Origin: Spongiibacter pelagi
GTDB lineage: Bacteria; Pseudomonadota; Gammaproteobacteria; Pseudomonadales; Spongiibacteraceae
Length of the DNA: 64,000 bases
NCBI RefSeq assembly: GCF_014705705.1
Contig: NZ_JACXLD010000009.1
Location: 18,120-82,119, forward strand
Direction: 5' to 3'
How positions within the stretch are numbered: position 1 is the stretch's first letter; each line of letters begins with the position of its first letter. The position numbers and the translations under genes were made by a program. Under the pieces are notes generated by a model. It saw only the letters and a list, made by a program, of their open reading frames with translations. It did not search any database and had not been told where the DNA came from. Below, in pieces: positions 1 through 9,462 of the stretch.

Positions 1-327
1 TTCAATAATCAGCGAGGTTTTGCCTTTATCCAATACTGGTGTTACTGCGTAATCTACCGTGATTTCTCGGCCCGAGTGCAGGGTGAGTACCGTTTCGCGC
101 TTGGTATAGGCTTCGCGGTTATTAATGGCGTCGAGCAGTTTGACCAGCGAGTCATCTTGTTCGTGAAATAACTTGGTAATAGCTTCGCGGTGAATGCGTT
201 GATCGGAAACCTGCAGTAATGACTCGGCGGCGGGGTTGATGTAACTGACTGTCAGGTTGGACTCAACCAGCAATATTGCGGTTTTAAGATTGTCGAGTAT
301 CCGGTGGTGCTGATCAGAGCCAGTCAT
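1..327 (-). CDS. ntrB: Nitrogen regulation sensor kinase NtrB (GlnL), N-terminal part, cut by window edge
   Basis: The minus strand translates without a stop from an ATG at 327 to the window edge, giving 109 codons beginning MTGSDQHHRILDNLKTAILL and continuing with a PAS-type NPAAESLL stretch. This is the sensory PAS domain of NtrB, the kinase/phosphatase that sets phosphorylation of NtrC according to PII and glutamine status. The catalytic part lies outside the window. Its place downstream of glnA is the usual glnA-ntrBC arrangement, but here it has its own sigma-54 promoter (467-482). No strong Shine-Dalgarno precedes the ATG. The family call is firm; the rest of the protein is unseen. Confidence 0.85.
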   Translation of the reverse strand, partial: MTGSDQHHRILDNLKTAILLVESNLTVSYINPAAESLLQVSDQRIHREAITKLFHEQDDSLVKLLDAINNREAYTKRETVLTLHSGREITVDYAVTPVLDKGKTSLIIE

Positions 328-466
328 TATTGTTTAGCCGATTAAGTGTCGCGTTATCAGTGCATTGTTTGGGTGCGCGAGCTGGGTGGTATTTGCGATT
401 CGAGAGGAGTAAATGCCTCTGAATGGGTGTTTCCGGCCAGTCCTGCGCGTCAGTGTGATAAAACTT

Positions 467-482
467 AGCAAGTTTCGAGCCA
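467..482 (-). promoter_or_regulatory. Sigma-54 promoter of ntrB(C)
   Basis: The minus strand reads TGGCTCGAAACTTGCT, one mismatch from TGGCACG-N4-TTGCW, with the invariant GG and GC at correct spacing. The predicted start is near 456, leaving a leader of about 130 nt before ntrB. Confidence 0.75.
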
Positions 483-540
483 GATAAATGAATTAACTTG
501 GGGCAGAAGAAAGGCGAAAAAGCGGGCGTTTTGGCTCTTG

Positions 541-555
541 GCCACAGTCTGGTGC
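541..555 (-). promoter_or_regulatory. Candidate NtrC site upstream of ntrB
   Basis: GCCACAGTCTGGTGC (plus strand) matches the GCAC-N7-GTGC dyad with one half-site change. It is centred about 92 bp upstream of the predicted ntrB start, a normal enhancer distance and the same offset as the site upstream of glnA. Confidence 0.5.
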
Positions 556-589
556 GCTGCAATTTCTTGGATCTCCCGCCGTTTTTGGT

Positions 590-631
590 GCGCTATGCTC
601 GAGTATAGCGCGGTGCGCACAAAAATAGTGC
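590..631. promoter_or_regulatory. Palindromic operator region, second NtrC-like dyad
   Basis: GCACAAAAATAGTGC at 617-631 is an exact GCAC-N7-GTGC dyad, the NtrC half-site layout. Just beside it, at about 590-612, is a near-perfect 22-bp palindrome (GCGCTAT ... ATAGCGC). Both lie between glnA and ntrB, upstream of the ntrB sigma-54 promoter. The rest of the 328-705 gap shows only these sites and the glnA terminator; I see no convincing gene in it. Confidence 0.5.
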
Positions 632-659
632 ATAAAGAAATTGAGAGCTAAATTTGGGG

Positions 660-685
660 CAAAAAAAAGCCCGCCGAAGCGGGCT
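660..685 (-). terminator. Rho-independent terminator of glnA
   Basis: On the minus strand AGCCCGC-TTCG-GCGGGCT forms a 7-bp stem with a UUCG loop followed by a run of eight or more T. It starts about 20 bp after the glnA stop. Confidence 0.93.
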
Positions 686-705
686 CTTGGTGTTTGGCCT
701 AAGCC

Positions 706-2112
706 TTACACGCTGTAGTACATGTCGAACTCAACAGGGTGAGTAGTCATGTTCAGGCGCTCGATCTCTTGCTTTTTCAGCGCGATGTAAGCGTCGATCA
801 TGTCGTCGTCGAATACGCCGCCAGCAGTCAGGAACTCACGGTCTGCGTCCAGAGCTTGCAGAGCCATTTCCAGGCTAGAGGCAACAGTTGGGATTTCTGC
901 TGCTTCTTCTGGCTCCAGATCGTACAAGTCTTTGTCCGCTGCATCGCCGGGGTGAATCTTGTTCTTGATGCCGTCCAGGCCAGCCATCAGCATACAGGCG
1001 AAAGCCAAGTATGGGTTGGCAGATGGGTCTGGGAAGCGAACTTCGATGCGGCGCGCTTTCGGGTTAGAGATGAAAGGAATGCGGATAGACGCTGAACGGT
1101 TACGTGCAGAGTAAGCCAGCATTACAGGAGCTTCAAAGCCGGGAACCAGACGCTTGTAAGAGTTGGTAGAAGCGTTGGTGAAGGCGTTGATCGCGCGAGC
1201 GTGCTTGATGATGCCGCCGATGTAGTACAGGGCAGTTTCAGACAGGCCGCCGTAAACGTCGCCGGTAAACAGGTTAACGCCGTCTTTGCTCAGAGACTGG
1301 TGAACGTGCATACCGCTACCGTTGTCACCAACAACAGGCTTAGGCATGAAGGTTGCGGTTTTGCCGTAAGCGTGAGCAACGTTGTGTACGCAGTACTTCA
1401 GGATCTGTACTTCGTCAGCTTTCTTAACAGCAGTGTTAGGGCCAACACCGATTTCACACTGACCAGCAGTACCTACTTCGTGGTGGTGAACTTCCACTTC
1501 CAGGCCCATGTCGGTCATGGCGTTACACATTGCGCCACGCAGGTCGTGCAGGCTGTCGACTGGTGGTACGGGGAAGTAACCACCTTTAACGCCGGGGCGG
1601 TGACCAATGTTGCCTTCTTCGAAGTTGTTGCCAGAAACCCAAGCTGCTTCGTCAGAACCGATAGAGTAGCTTGCGCCTTCCATTGCCACTTTCCATTTTA
1701 CGTCGTCGAAAATGAAGAATTCGGGCTCTGGGCCAAACAGGGCGTTGTCAGCAATACCGGTAGAGCGCATGTAGTCTTCAGCGCGCTGAGCGATAGAGCG
1801 TGGGTCGCGGTTGTAGCCTTGCATGGTTGAAGGCTCAACGATACCGCAGCGGATGATTACGGTAGGCTCGTCGGTGAAGGGATCCAGTACAGAGGCAGTG
1901 TCGTCTGGCATGAGAATCATGTCTGATTCGTTAATGCCTTTCCAGCCTGCGATGGAAGAACCATCAAACATTTTGCCGTCTTCAAAGAAGCTGGCGTCAA
2001 TTTCGCCCACAGGCATAGTTACGTGTTGTTCTTTACCTTTAGTGTCGGTAAAGCGCAGGTCAGCCCAGCGCACGTCGTTGTCGGCAATCAACTTCAGAGT
2101 AATCTCTGACAT
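706..2112 (-). CDS. glnA: Glutamine synthetase, type I (GSI-beta)
   Basis: This enzyme makes glutamine from glutamate, ammonia and ATP, as a cytoplasmic dodecamer. The 468-residue length equals the enterobacterial enzyme. The protein starts [20 protein letters not shown], and the substrate-binding FGPEPEFF and NPYLAFA-type stretches are present. Tyr397 in [11 protein letters not shown] sits at the exact position of the adenylylation site, so GlnE-type covalent control is expected. GGAGGA lies 8 nt before the ATG. A sigma-54 promoter (2237-2252) and an NtrC-like site lie upstream, and a hairpin terminator follows. The neighbours thiI and typA match Pseudomonas order. Confidence 0.98.
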   Translation of the reverse strand: MSEITLKLIADNDVRWADLRFTDTKGKEQHVTMPVGEIDASFFEDGKMFDGSSIAGWKGINESDMILMPDDTASVLDPFTDEPTVIIRCGIVEPSTMQGYNRDPRSIAQRAEDYMRSTGIADNALFGPEPEFFIFDDVKWKVAMEGASYSIGSDEAAWVSGNNFEEGNIGHRPGVKGGYFPVPPVDSLHDLRGAMCNAMTDMGLEVEVHHHEVGTAGQCEIGVGPNTAVKKADEVQILKYCVHNVAHAYGKTATFMPKPVVGDNGSGMHVHQSLSKDGVNLFTGDVYGGLSETALYYIGGIIKHARAINAFTNASTNSYKRLVPGFEAPVMLAYSARNRSASIRIPFISNPKARRIEVRFPDPSANPYLAFACMLMAGLDGIKNKIHPGDAADKDLYDLEPEEAAEIPTVASSLEMALQALDADREFLTAGGVFDDDMIDAYIALKKQEIERLNMTTHPVEFDMYYSV

Positions 2113-2236
2113 TTAAACATCCTCCAATAGAGAGTCTTTTTTGTAGTCCTCGGCAGTTGCCGAAGGTTTGGCGATTATATGTTTGCACTGCTTCGCCGCA
2201 TAGTGGCACACAACACGAACATTTGGTTCACCTAAA

Positions 2237-2252
2237 AGCAATATTGGTGCCA
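2237..2252 (-). promoter_or_regulatory. Sigma-54 promoter of glnA
   Basis: The minus strand reads TGGCACCAATATTGCT, a near-exact -24/-12 element with GG and GC at the right spacing. The predicted start is near 2226. A TATAAT-like hexamer at about 2175-2180 may serve as a second, sigma-70 promoter; its -35 is weak. Confidence 0.85.
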
Positions 2253-2311
2253 CAATTTTGGGGCGCAAATCGCGGCTTATGCCTGAAAATTGTGCGACCC
2301 GAAAATAAAAC

Positions 2312-2326
2312 GACCCAAAATGGTGC
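2312..2326 (-). promoter_or_regulatory. Candidate NtrC site upstream of glnA
   Basis: GACCCAAAATGGTGC is close to the NtrC consensus GCACCAAAATGGTGC, with the right half exact. It is centred about 93 bp upstream of the predicted glnA start, a standard enhancer position. The remainder of the 2113-2456 gap holds the glnA leader and the thiI promoter. Confidence 0.6.
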
Positions 2327-2421
2327 TTTATGAAAAATAACGCCCTTTTTTTGTGCGTTTAGGCGCTTTTAGGAAAATCCGGTTTTCTGACCATTCCCTC
2401 TAATCGCGGGAGCGGAGCGGG

Positions 2422-2427
2422 TATAAT
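2422..2427 (+). promoter_or_regulatory. -10 element of thiI
   Basis: A perfect TATAAT lies 30 bp before the thiI ATG. No convincing -35 is visible 16-18 bp upstream. Confidence 0.5.
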
Positions 2428-2456
2428 GCCCGGCTTTTAGTCTTAGCGATAGTGCC

Positions 2457-3911
2457 ATGCAATACATCATCAAGCTGTTTCCCGAAATCATCGTCAAGAG
2501 CCGGCCGGTAAGAAAGAATTTTACCCGGCAGTTGGCAGACAATCTGCGCAAGCTTCTGAAAAGCGTAGATCCGGATATTGTCGTCACTCGTGAATGGGAT
2601 CGGATTACAGTCAATACGGCGGTGACCGCGCCCGGCGAATTGGCCGAGCTGGTGGGAATCATGAGCCGTACTCCCGGCATCGCGCATTTTCTCGAGGTGG
2701 TCGAGAGTCCGTTTACCGATCTGCACAATATTTATGAGCAAACCCAGGCCGAGCTGGGGGCAAGTTTGAGCGGTAAGCGCTTTGCCGTGCGTTGTAAGCG
2801 CAGTGGTCAGCACGAGTTTAATTCTGGCGAAGTCGAGCGTTATGTCGGTGGTGGGCTGAATCAAAATACCGATGCGGCTGGGGTAGATCTAACCAAGCCC
2901 GAAGTGGTGATTCGACTTGAGGTGCGAGAGGACAAATTGCTGATGGTGCGCCGCCGTTATGAGGGTTTGGGTGGCTTCCCGATTGGCAGTATTGATTCGG
3001 CGGTGAGTTTAATCTCAGGTGGTTTTGACTCCACCGTTTCTACTTATATGAGTATGCGTCGGGGCATGCGCACCCATTTTTGCTTTTTCAATTTGGGTGG
3101 CCGCGAGCACGAAGTGGGTGTGAAAGAGGTGGCGCTGTATTTGTGGATGCGCTTTGGCGCTTCACATCGTGTGCAATTTATCACCGTGCCCTTTGAGGAT
3201 GTGGTGGCGGAGATTTTGAAAAATGTAGAGAACTCCCAGATGGGGGTGATCCTCAAGCGGATGATGTTGCGTGCGGCTTCTCAGGTTGCCGCCAAGTTGG
3301 AAGCGCCGGCCTTGGTAACGGGTGAGAGTGTGGCGCAGGTGTCTAGCCAGACCCTGCAAAATCTGTCCGTGATCGACAGTGTGACTGAGACGCTGGTGCT
3401 GCGACCGCTGATTACTAGCGATAAGCAGGACATTATCTCGACAGCAGCGAAAATTGGCACCGAAGAGTTTGCCGCCAATATGCCGGAGTATTGCGGGGTG
3501 ATTTCGGTGAAGCCGACCACTCGCGCTCGTCCTGAGCGTATTGCCGCGCAGGAAGAAAATTTTGATTTTGCGGTACTGGATCGCGCAATCGAAACGGCGG
3601 TGTACACCAATATTGATCAACTGGCGGAGGAAGAGATAACCGCAATAGAGGTTGAGGTGACGCCGATCCCGCTGCCCGATGCGGTTATTCTCGATGTGCG
3701 CCATCCCGATGAAATTGAAAATCGGCCCTTGAAGTTGCCCAATGCCAAAGTGCAGTGTGTGCCGTTCTATGAGTTGCATCGCCGCTTTGCTGATTTGGAC
3801 GCCTCGGTGACCTATCTACTCTATTGTGAGAAAGGGGTGATGAGCCGCTTACACGCTTCGCACCTTGTTGAGCAGGGCATTAAGAATGTCAAAGTGTATC
3901 GGCCCAGCTAA
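2457..3911 (+). CDS. thiI: tRNA 4-thiouridine sulfurtransferase ThiI with rhodanese domain
   Basis: ThiI adenylates U8 of tRNA and transfers persulfide sulfur to it, forming s4U; it can also supply sulfur for the thiazole of thiamine. The order is an N-terminal ferredoxin-like/THUMP region (about 1-165), a PP-loop ATPase with SGGFDS at 187-192, and a C-terminal rhodanese domain. The rhodanese cysteine is Cys457 in LLYCEKGVMSRL, and the partner cysteine is in PEYCGVIS. The 484-residue length fits the long form with rhodanese. It is transcribed away from glnA. Confidence 0.97.
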   Translation: MQYIIKLFPEIIVKSRPVRKNFTRQLADNLRKLLKSVDPDIVVTREWDRITVNTAVTAPGELAELVGIMSRTPGIAHFLEVVESPFTDLHNIYEQTQAELGASLSGKRFAVRCKRSGQHEFNSGEVERYVGGGLNQNTDAAGVDLTKPEVVIRLEVREDKLLMVRRRYEGLGGFPIGSIDSAVSLISGGFDSTVSTYMSMRRGMRTHFCFFNLGGREHEVGVKEVALYLWMRFGASHRVQFITVPFEDVVAEILKNVENSQMGVILKRMMLRAASQVAAKLEAPALVTGESVAQVSSQTLQNLSVIDSVTETLVLRPLITSDKQDIISTAAKIGTEEFAANMPEYCGVISVKPTTRARPERIAAQEENFDFAVLDRAIETAVYTNIDQLAEEEITAIEVEVTPIPLPDAVILDVRHPDEIENRPLKLPNAKVQCVPFYELHRRFADLDASVTYLLYCEKGVMSRLHASHLVEQGIKNVKVYRPS

Positions 3912-4010
3912 GTTGCGGTGTTTGCATTTCTAAAGTCAGCGTGCGATAACAATTAAGCCCGGCAGGATGCTGGGTTCAATGGATTGAATTTACTAAGGAA
4001 GGGGAATCAC

Positions 4011-4424
4011 ATGTCTGAAGCAGACTTTTCTGATGCTGGCGCCGAGGTTGCGGAGTCGGCTGCTCAAGAAGATGCGCCATCGCAGTTTGTGGCGGGCTTG
4101 AGCGATCTAGACGCTCAAGCAAAATCAAATGCGCTGGTCGCTTACGTTCTTATGGCGCTGGGTTTATTTACCGTTATCACGTGGTTTGCCGGTGGTATTT
4201 GGGCGATAGTCAAAAAGAGCGACGCCCGTGGCTCGCGCTTTGAAGATCACTATTCAAATATTATCTCCACCTTCTGGTGGGGAATATTTTGGACGACGGT
4301 CGGTGTTCTCACCTTGGCATTTTTTGTCGGCTTGCCAATCTTAATCATTGCTGGAATTTGGGTGATTTATCGCCTAGTTAAAGGCTTGGCCAACCTGACT
4401 TCTGACCGCAGCTACTCCGCCTAA
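4011..4424 (+). CDS. DUF4870-like small integral membrane protein
   Basis: A 137-residue protein with an acidic N-terminus (about 1-40) followed by three predicted hydrophobic segments: ALVAYVLMALGLFTVITWFA, a central WWGIFWTTVGVLTLAFFVGL, and a last segment reaching YRLVKGLANL. The layout resembles the DUF4870/Tic20-like group; its function is unknown. The start at 4011 is chosen because AAGGAAGGGG lies just upstream; an in-frame ATG at 3984 lacks such a site. A hairpin terminator follows directly. Confidence 0.75.
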   Translation: MSEADFSDAGAEVAESAAQEDAPSQFVAGLSDLDAQAKSNALVAYVLMALGLFTVITWFAGGIWAIVKKSDARGSRFEDHYSNIISTFWWGIFWTTVGVLTLAFFVGLPILIIAGIWVIYRLVKGLANLTSDRSYSA

Positions 4425-4431
4425 ACTTAAC

Positions 4432-4457
4432 AAGCCCTCTCGTTATTCAGAGGGCTT
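4432..4457. terminator. Hairpin between convergent genes
   Basis: AAGCCCTCT and AGAGGGCTT form a 9-bp stem around an 8-nt loop, followed by TTAC on the plus strand. It lies between two convergent genes and overlaps the last codons of the minus-strand gene, so it may act in both directions; the T run is short. Confidence 0.65.
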
Positions 4458-4901
4458 TACTTCGTTTTCTACTGGCCCAAAACTCAAGTTATAAAACTTG
4501 AAGCGCTCATCTTCTATGGTCAGCGTAGCCGTCATAATTGCGCTGCCCTTTTCAAATTTCACACGGCTGCTGTAGCCCAATCTCGGTTTGTCGGCAAACA
4601 CCGATAAGGCGGCGCTCACGCGTGAAAGCACCGGCTCTTCCATGCTGACAAATTTGCCGAAGTGGGCGTAGTGCTGGGTGAGTTTTTCAAGCTGCGCATC
4701 GCTGACGGTCGATTGCGTGTCGCGGCTGAGTTGCTCGCGCAGACTAGAAGCCTGCCAGTCTGAAATGCTGCTCAGCGCATTATTCAAATATTTTGAGGAA
4801 TTCTCGGCGTAGTGTTTTTCTACTTGCCCGCTGTAGTAATACAACATGCCAAAAAGAATCAGGCTGGCGAGAACAAAAAGGCGAAGAGTGGTATTGCGCA
4901 A
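4443..4901 (-). CDS. Uncharacterised membrane-anchored protein
   Basis: A 152-residue protein with one N-terminal hydrophobic segment (LRLFVLASLILFGMLYYYSG), then a charged, probably periplasmic domain with helical and strand-like stretches (QLEKLTQHYAHFG, SAIMTATLTIEDERFKFYNL). No catalytic motif is recognised. The start is a TTG at 4901 with AGGA eight bases upstream; the next ATG would cut off most of the anchor. The 3' end overlaps the terminator hairpin of the convergent gene. It could be a signal-anchored envelope protein; no function is proposed. Confidence 0.65.
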   Translation of the reverse strand: MRNTTLRLFVLASLILFGMLYYYSGQVEKHYAENSSKYLNNALSSISDWQASSLREQLSRDTQSTVSDAQLEKLTQHYAHFGKFVSMEEPVLSRVSAALSVFADKPRLGYSSRVKFEKGSAIMTATLTIEDERFKFYNLSFGPVENEVKPSE

Positions 4902-4964
4902 GGGATTTTCCTGTATTCACTAAAGTCACGGCTGCACAAACATAAAGGCAAATAGCTTTTGATT

Positions 4965-6296
4965 CTAGCCTTTAAACAGGCCCAAGCTGTTTAGAAACAC
5001 CACCACTATTCCAAGCGGAGCAATAAAGCGCAGGCTAAAGTACCAAGCGCGATAGGCAAGGCCGTCGCTCATGCCGGTTTCGGTGAGTACGCGAGGCTTG
5101 GGAATAACCCAGCCGACAAAAACAGCAATGAGCAGTCCACCTAGCGGCAGCATGATATTGGCGGTGATGTAATCTAGGGCATCAAATACGGCGCCATTTT
5201 GAATAGAGGCAATGCCGCCAATCCAAGCAATAATCACCAGCAGCAGGGTTGAAGTGCGGCGGGGCAGGCCCATTTTTTCCAGTCCCGCCACGCCGGGTTC
5301 AATCAATGAAATTGATGAGCTCAACGCAGCAACGCTAACCAAAAAGAAGAAAATCCCCCCTACAACCACGCCGCCGGGGAGATTGGAGAAGGCAATTGGC
5401 AGAGTAACAAACATCAGGCCGGGGCCTTGGCCGGGAGTGAGGTCATTGGCAAATACCAATGGGAACATGGCGAGGCCCGCCATTAGCGCAATCAAGGTAT
5501 CCATACCGGCAATGGCGAGTACGGTTTTGCCGATAGAGGCATTGCCGGGAAAGTAAGCGCCGTAAGCCATGATGGCGCCCATGCCGAGGCTCAACGTAAA
5601 AAAGGCGTGGCCCATAGCCACCAGAACCGCTTCGCCACTGAGACGGCTAAAGTCGGCATCGAACATAAAATGAAAGCCGGCGCTAAAGTCGCCCTCAAAG
5701 AAGCTGTAAGCAATTAATAGCAAAATACAGATAAACAGCAGGGGCATTAGAACATCTACCGTGCGGCCAATGCCCTTGGTGACCCCGGCGGCGACCACGA
5801 GGCCGGTCATAATGCTGAACAAGGTGTGCCACACTAATTGGCGGGGTTCACTGGCCAGCAGCGCGGAAAAGCTGGCTTCGATTTCTTCGGGAGTTTGCTG
5901 GGCATATTGGCCGGTAATACTTTGCGAGACATATTCCAGCGCCCAGCCAGCGACCACACTGTAGAACATCATAATCATCAGGCCGGCCATCATGCCGATC
6001 AGACCGACAAGCACCCAGTAAGGTGGGTGATTCGATTCCAGTGCTAGCTTTTTCATACTGTGGGCTGGATCGGCGCGCCCTGCGCGGCCCGCCATGACTT
6101 CAGCAATCATCACCGGAATGCCGATCAGCAAAATGCAGGCGAGGTAGACCAGTACAAAAGCGCCACCACCGTATTCGCCGGTAATGTAGGGAAACTTCCA
6201 AATATTGCCGAGACCGACCGCCGACCCGGTTGCCGCCAAAATAAAGGTCCAGCGGGATTTCCAAGTAACCGAGGTGTTGTCGGTGCTGCTTGCCAT
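4965..6296 (-). CDS. Sodium-dependent transporter, neurotransmitter:sodium symporter (NSS) family
   Basis: A 443-residue inner-membrane protein with about 11 hydrophobic segments. The family signature GSAVGLGNIWKFPYI lies in TM1, where the unwound segment binds Na+ and substrate. Bacterial relatives (LeuT, TnaT, MhsT) import amino acids; the substrate here cannot be read. The start at 6296 (MASSTDNTSVTW) is preferred because the signature then falls near residue 25 as in relatives. An upstream in-frame extension to 6551 runs across the typA promoter and has no domain content. It is divergent from typA. Confidence 0.9.
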   Translation of the reverse strand: MASSTDNTSVTWKSRWTFILAATGSAVGLGNIWKFPYITGEYGGGAFVLVYLACILLIGIPVMIAEVMAGRAGRADPAHSMKKLALESNHPPYWVLVGLIGMMAGLMIMMFYSVVAGWALEYVSQSITGQYAQQTPEEIEASFSALLASEPRQLVWHTLFSIMTGLVVAAGVTKGIGRTVDVLMPLLFICILLLIAYSFFEGDFSAGFHFMFDADFSRLSGEAVLVAMGHAFFTLSLGMGAIMAYGAYFPGNASIGKTVLAIAGMDTLIALMAGLAMFPLVFANDLTPGQGPGLMFVTLPIAFSNLPGGVVVGGIFFFLVSVAALSSSISLIEPGVAGLEKMGLPRRTSTLLLVIIAWIGGIASIQNGAVFDALDYITANIMLPLGGLLIAVFVGWVIPKPRVLTETGMSDGLAYRAWYFSLRFIAPLGIVVVFLNSLGLFKG

Positions 6297-6473
6297 AGGG
6301 AATGTTCCGATCGTTTTGTGATATTGCTCAGAATTGTAGCGGGAATATGGAAGAGGCCCAAATTCCAGCGCGAAAGATGAGATTGAGGCAGCAAAAACTG
6401 CCCAGAATTGCCCCGAGTTGAGTAAATAATGGGTTTTCGGGCGGTGGCGGATGCCCTGTCCGGAAAAAGCCGC

Positions 6474-6479
6474 TATAAT
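6474..6479 (+). promoter_or_regulatory. -10 element of typA
   Basis: TATAAT, followed by a GC-rich discriminator (CGCGCGCGCC), lies about 95 bp before the typA start. The -35 is poor. The GC discriminator is the kind often linked to stringent control of translation genes. Confidence 0.5.
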
Positions 6480-6572
6480 CGCGCGCGCCGAGCCGGCGGG
6501 AGTTTGCGAACAGATTTGCGGGCTCGCAAACCGCCCCATACCGACCCTCAAACGCGAAGAGCGATTCCCCCA

Positions 6573-8387
6573 ATGTCCAGTATCACAGATTTACGCAATG
6601 TCGCCATCATTGCTCACGTTGACCATGGCAAAACCACCCTCGTGGATAAGCTGCTCAGTCAGTCCGGTACCCTTGACCGCCGTACCGAAGGCACCGAGCG
6701 GATCATGGACTCCAACGATCAGGAAAAAGAGCGTGGCATTACCATTCTCGCCAAGAACACCGCGATTCGCTGGAATGACTACCGTATTAACATTGTGGAC
6801 ACCCCAGGGCACGCTGACTTCGGTGGTGAAGTAGAGCGGGTACTGTCGATGGTGGACTCAGTACTGCTATTGGTTGATGCGGTCGATGGCCCCATGCCGC
6901 AAACCCGCTTTGTAACTCAAAAGGCGTTTGAGCGCGGCCTAAAACCTATTGTGGTGGTCAATAAAGTTGACCGCCCCGGTGCGCGTCCAGACTGGGTTAT
7001 TGATCAGGTGTTTGATCTGTTCGATCGCCTTGGTGCGACCGATGAGCAGCTCGACTTCCCCATTGTTTACGCCTCTGCCCTAAACGGCGTTGCCGGTATG
7101 GAAGCGGATGATCTGGCGGAAGACATGACCCCGCTGTTTGAAATGATCATCAATAAAGTGCCGGTGCCAGAAGTGGATGTCGACGGCCCACTGCAAATGC
7201 AAATTTCTGCGCTGGACTACAACAGCTATGTGGGCGTTATCGGTGTTGGTCGTATTTCGCGCGGCAGCATGAAAACCAATGAGCAAGTTGTGGTGGTGGA
7301 TCGCGAAGGCAAAACCCGTAAAGGCCGCGTACTGACGGTAATGGGTTACCACGGTCTTGAGCGTGTTGAAGTCGAGCGTGCGCAGGCGGGTGATATTGTG
7401 TGTATCACCGGTATTGATGGCCTGAATATTTCTGACACTATCTGCTCGCCCGAAAAACCGGAAGCGCTGAAGCCGCTGAGCGTAGACGAGCCAACAGTCA
7501 GCATGACCTTCCAAGTAAACGATTCACCGTTTGCCGGTTTGGAAGGCAAGTTTGTAACCTCGAGAAATATCCGCGAGCGTTTGGATCAAGAATTGATCCA
7601 CAATGTGGCGCTGCGTGTTGAGCAGGGCGATAGCCCGGATAAATTCAAAGTATCTGGTCGCGGTGAATTGCACCTGTCGGTATTGATCGAAACCATGCGT
7701 CGTGAAGGTTTCGAGATGGGCGTATCTCGCCCAGAAGTAGTTCAAAAAGTTGTTGATGGGGTAGTTATGGAGCCCTATGAACAAGTCGTGATTGATATTG
7801 AAGAGCAGCATCAAGGCTCGGTCATGGAAGAACTCGGCCTGCGTAAAGCTGAGCTGACCAATATGGAACCCGATGGCAAAGGCCGCGTAAAACTGGAGTT
7901 TATGGCGCCAGCTCGTGGTTTGATCGGCTTCCGTGGTCAATTCCTGACCCTCACTTCAGGTAGCGGCATCATGACCACCGTGTTTGACCACTATGGCGAA
8001 GTGAAAGGCGGTGAAATGGCTGGCCGCATTAATGGCGTTTTGGTTTCCATGGTGAAGGGTAAAACCCTCGCTTACGGTCTGTTCAATTTGCAGGATCGCG
8101 GTCGGCTGTTCTTGGGACATGCCGAAGAGATTTACGAAGGTCAAATCGTGGGTATTCACTCGCGCTCCAATGACCTAGTGGTCAACCCGACTAAGGCCAA
8201 GCAGCTGACCAACGTTCGGGCCTCGGGCACGGATGATGCGCTAACGCTGACCCCGCCGATTCGCCACACCCTTGAGCAGGCACTGGAATTTATTGAGGAT
8301 GATGAACTGGTTGAAGTTACGCCAAAGAGCATCCGCCTGCGCAAAAAATTGCTGACTGAAAACGAGCGCAAACGCGCCTCAAAATAA
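6573..8387 (+). CDS. typA: Ribosome-associated GTPase TypA/BipA
   Basis: A translational GTPase of 604 residues that binds the ribosome like EF-G and helps 50S assembly and growth at low temperature or under stress. G1 is AHVDHGKTT (residues 14-22), followed by [15 protein letters not shown] (G3) and [10 protein letters not shown] (G4). The C-terminal half carries the BipA-specific domain ([25 protein letters not shown]). The start at 6573 ([15 protein letters not shown]) matches the family; the in-frame ORF from 6429 reads through the promoter. A GC-rich imperfect hairpin at about 8405-8433 may end transcription. Confidence 0.98.
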   Translation: MSSITDLRNVAIIAHVDHGKTTLVDKLLSQSGTLDRRTEGTERIMDSNDQEKERGITILAKNTAIRWNDYRINIVDTPGHADFGGEVERVLSMVDSVLLLVDAVDGPMPQTRFVTQKAFERGLKPIVVVNKVDRPGARPDWVIDQVFDLFDRLGATDEQLDFPIVYASALNGVAGMEADDLAEDMTPLFEMIINKVPVPEVDVDGPLQMQISALDYNSYVGVIGVGRISRGSMKTNEQVVVVDREGKTRKGRVLTVMGYHGLERVEVERAQAGDIVCITGIDGLNISDTICSPEKPEALKPLSVDEPTVSMTFQVNDSPFAGLEGKFVTSRNIRERLDQELIHNVALRVEQGDSPDKFKVSGRGELHLSVLIETMRREGFEMGVSRPEVVQKVVDGVVMEPYEQVVIDIEEQHQGSVMEELGLRKAELTNMEPDGKGRVKLEFMAPARGLIGFRGQFLTLTSGSGIMTTVFDHYGEVKGGEMAGRINGVLVSMVKGKTLAYGLFNLQDRGRLFLGHAEEIYEGQIVGIHSRSNDLVVNPTKAKQLTNVRASGTDDALTLTPPIRHTLEQALEFIEDDELVEVTPKSIRLRKKLLTENERKRASK

Positions 8388-8484
8388 GTTAGCCTCCCCA
8401 ATGTCGCACTCGCCCAATTCTGTGGCGGGTGCGGCGTTTGGCGCGCTCCTGAGCTACACTGAGTAGGTTGAATAGGACGGCGCT

Positions 8485-9462
8485 ATGATTTCACTCTTTC
8501 CCGATATAAAGCCCTACCAAACCCATCGCTTACCGGTGACGGCTCCGCATGTTCTGTATGTTGAAGAATCGGGCAACCCGGATGGTATTCCGGTGCTATT
8601 TGTTCACGGTGGCCCCGGTGGCGGTTGTTCTCCCAAAGCACGCTGTTTTTTTAACCCCCAGCGCTACCGCATTATTCTGTTTGACCAGCGCGGTTGCGGA
8701 CATTCTGAGCCGCACGCGTGTTTAACTGAAAACACCACGCAAGCACTGGTTTCCGATATGGAGGCCATTCGCAAACATCTGAATGTTGATCGCTGGGTGC
8801 TGTTTGGTGGTTCCTGGGGTTCGACCCTGAGTTTGGCCTACGCGCAAAGCCACCCGGAAAAAGTGATGGGTTTAATTTTGCGGGGCATCTTTCTCTGCCG
8901 GCAAAAGGAAATTGATTGGTTCTATAACGCCGCCGGCGCCAATAAAATTTTCCCCGACTATTGGCAGGATTTTGCCGATGAAGTGGAATTGGCCGAGGAC
9001 GAAGATTATGTTCAGGCCTACCACCGAGTGCTCCACGGCGGTAATGAACTCGCCAGTATGGCGGCGGCCAAAGCCTGGTGTCTGTGGGAGGCGCGCTGCT
9101 CGACCCTGCGCCCCAATCACGATTTAGAAGAGAATATGGCCGAGGCTCACTTTGCCGTGGCCATGGCTCATATTGAAAATCACTATTTTGTGAATGACTC
9201 GTTTTTAGCGCCTAATCAATTGCTCAAAAATATGAATGTCATTGCGGAGATTCCCGGCATTATCGTGCACGGCCGCTACGACATGGTGTGCCCGCTGGAG
9301 AATGCGCTGGCACTGCATCGGCTATGGCCAGCTTCAGAACTGCATATTATTCGGGATGCAGGGCATTCGGCGTTTGAGCCCAGTAATGCGGATGCGTTGG
9401 TTAAGGCTAGCAACGAAATGGCGGATTTGTTAGGAGATGGTTACTCCGAAGACGACGCCTAG
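8485..9462 (+). CDS. pip: Proline iminopeptidase (alpha/beta hydrolase, family S33)
   Basis: A cytoplasmic serine aminopeptidase that removes N-terminal proline from peptides. The 325 residues show the HGGPGGG oxyanion loop (41-47), the nucleophile elbow GGSWGS with Ser110, the acid in HGRYDMVCP and the histidine in RDAGHSAFEP. AGGA lies 8 bases before the ATG. The gene ends in TAG at 9460-9462, and the first two bases of that stop are also the left TA of a MITE-like element, so the element abuts the gene exactly and may supply its 3' end. Confidence 0.95.
   Translation: MISLFPDIKPYQTHRLPVTAPHVLYVEESGNPDGIPVLFVHGGPGGGCSPKARCFFNPQRYRIILFDQRGCGHSEPHACLTENTTQALVSDMEAIRKHLNVDRWVLFGGSWGSTLSLAYAQSHPEKVMGLILRGIFLCRQKEIDWFYNAAGANKIFPDYWQDFADEVELAEDEDYVQAYHRVLHGGNELASMAAAKAWCLWEARCSTLRPNHDLEENMAEAHFAVAMAHIENHYFVNDSFLAPNQLLKNMNVIAEIPGIIVHGRYDMVCPLENALALHRLWPASELHIIRDAGHSAFEPSNADALVKASNEMADLLGDGYSEDDA

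Noticed and set aside
314..562. 82-codon minus-strand ORF between glnA and ntrB
   Set aside because: It runs across the ntrB sigma-54 promoter and an NtrC-like site and overlaps the ntrB start; the protein has no domain and odd composition.
6429..6572. Upstream extension of typA
   Set aside because: Includes the promoter -10 and the discriminator; family proteins begin at the MSSITDL position.
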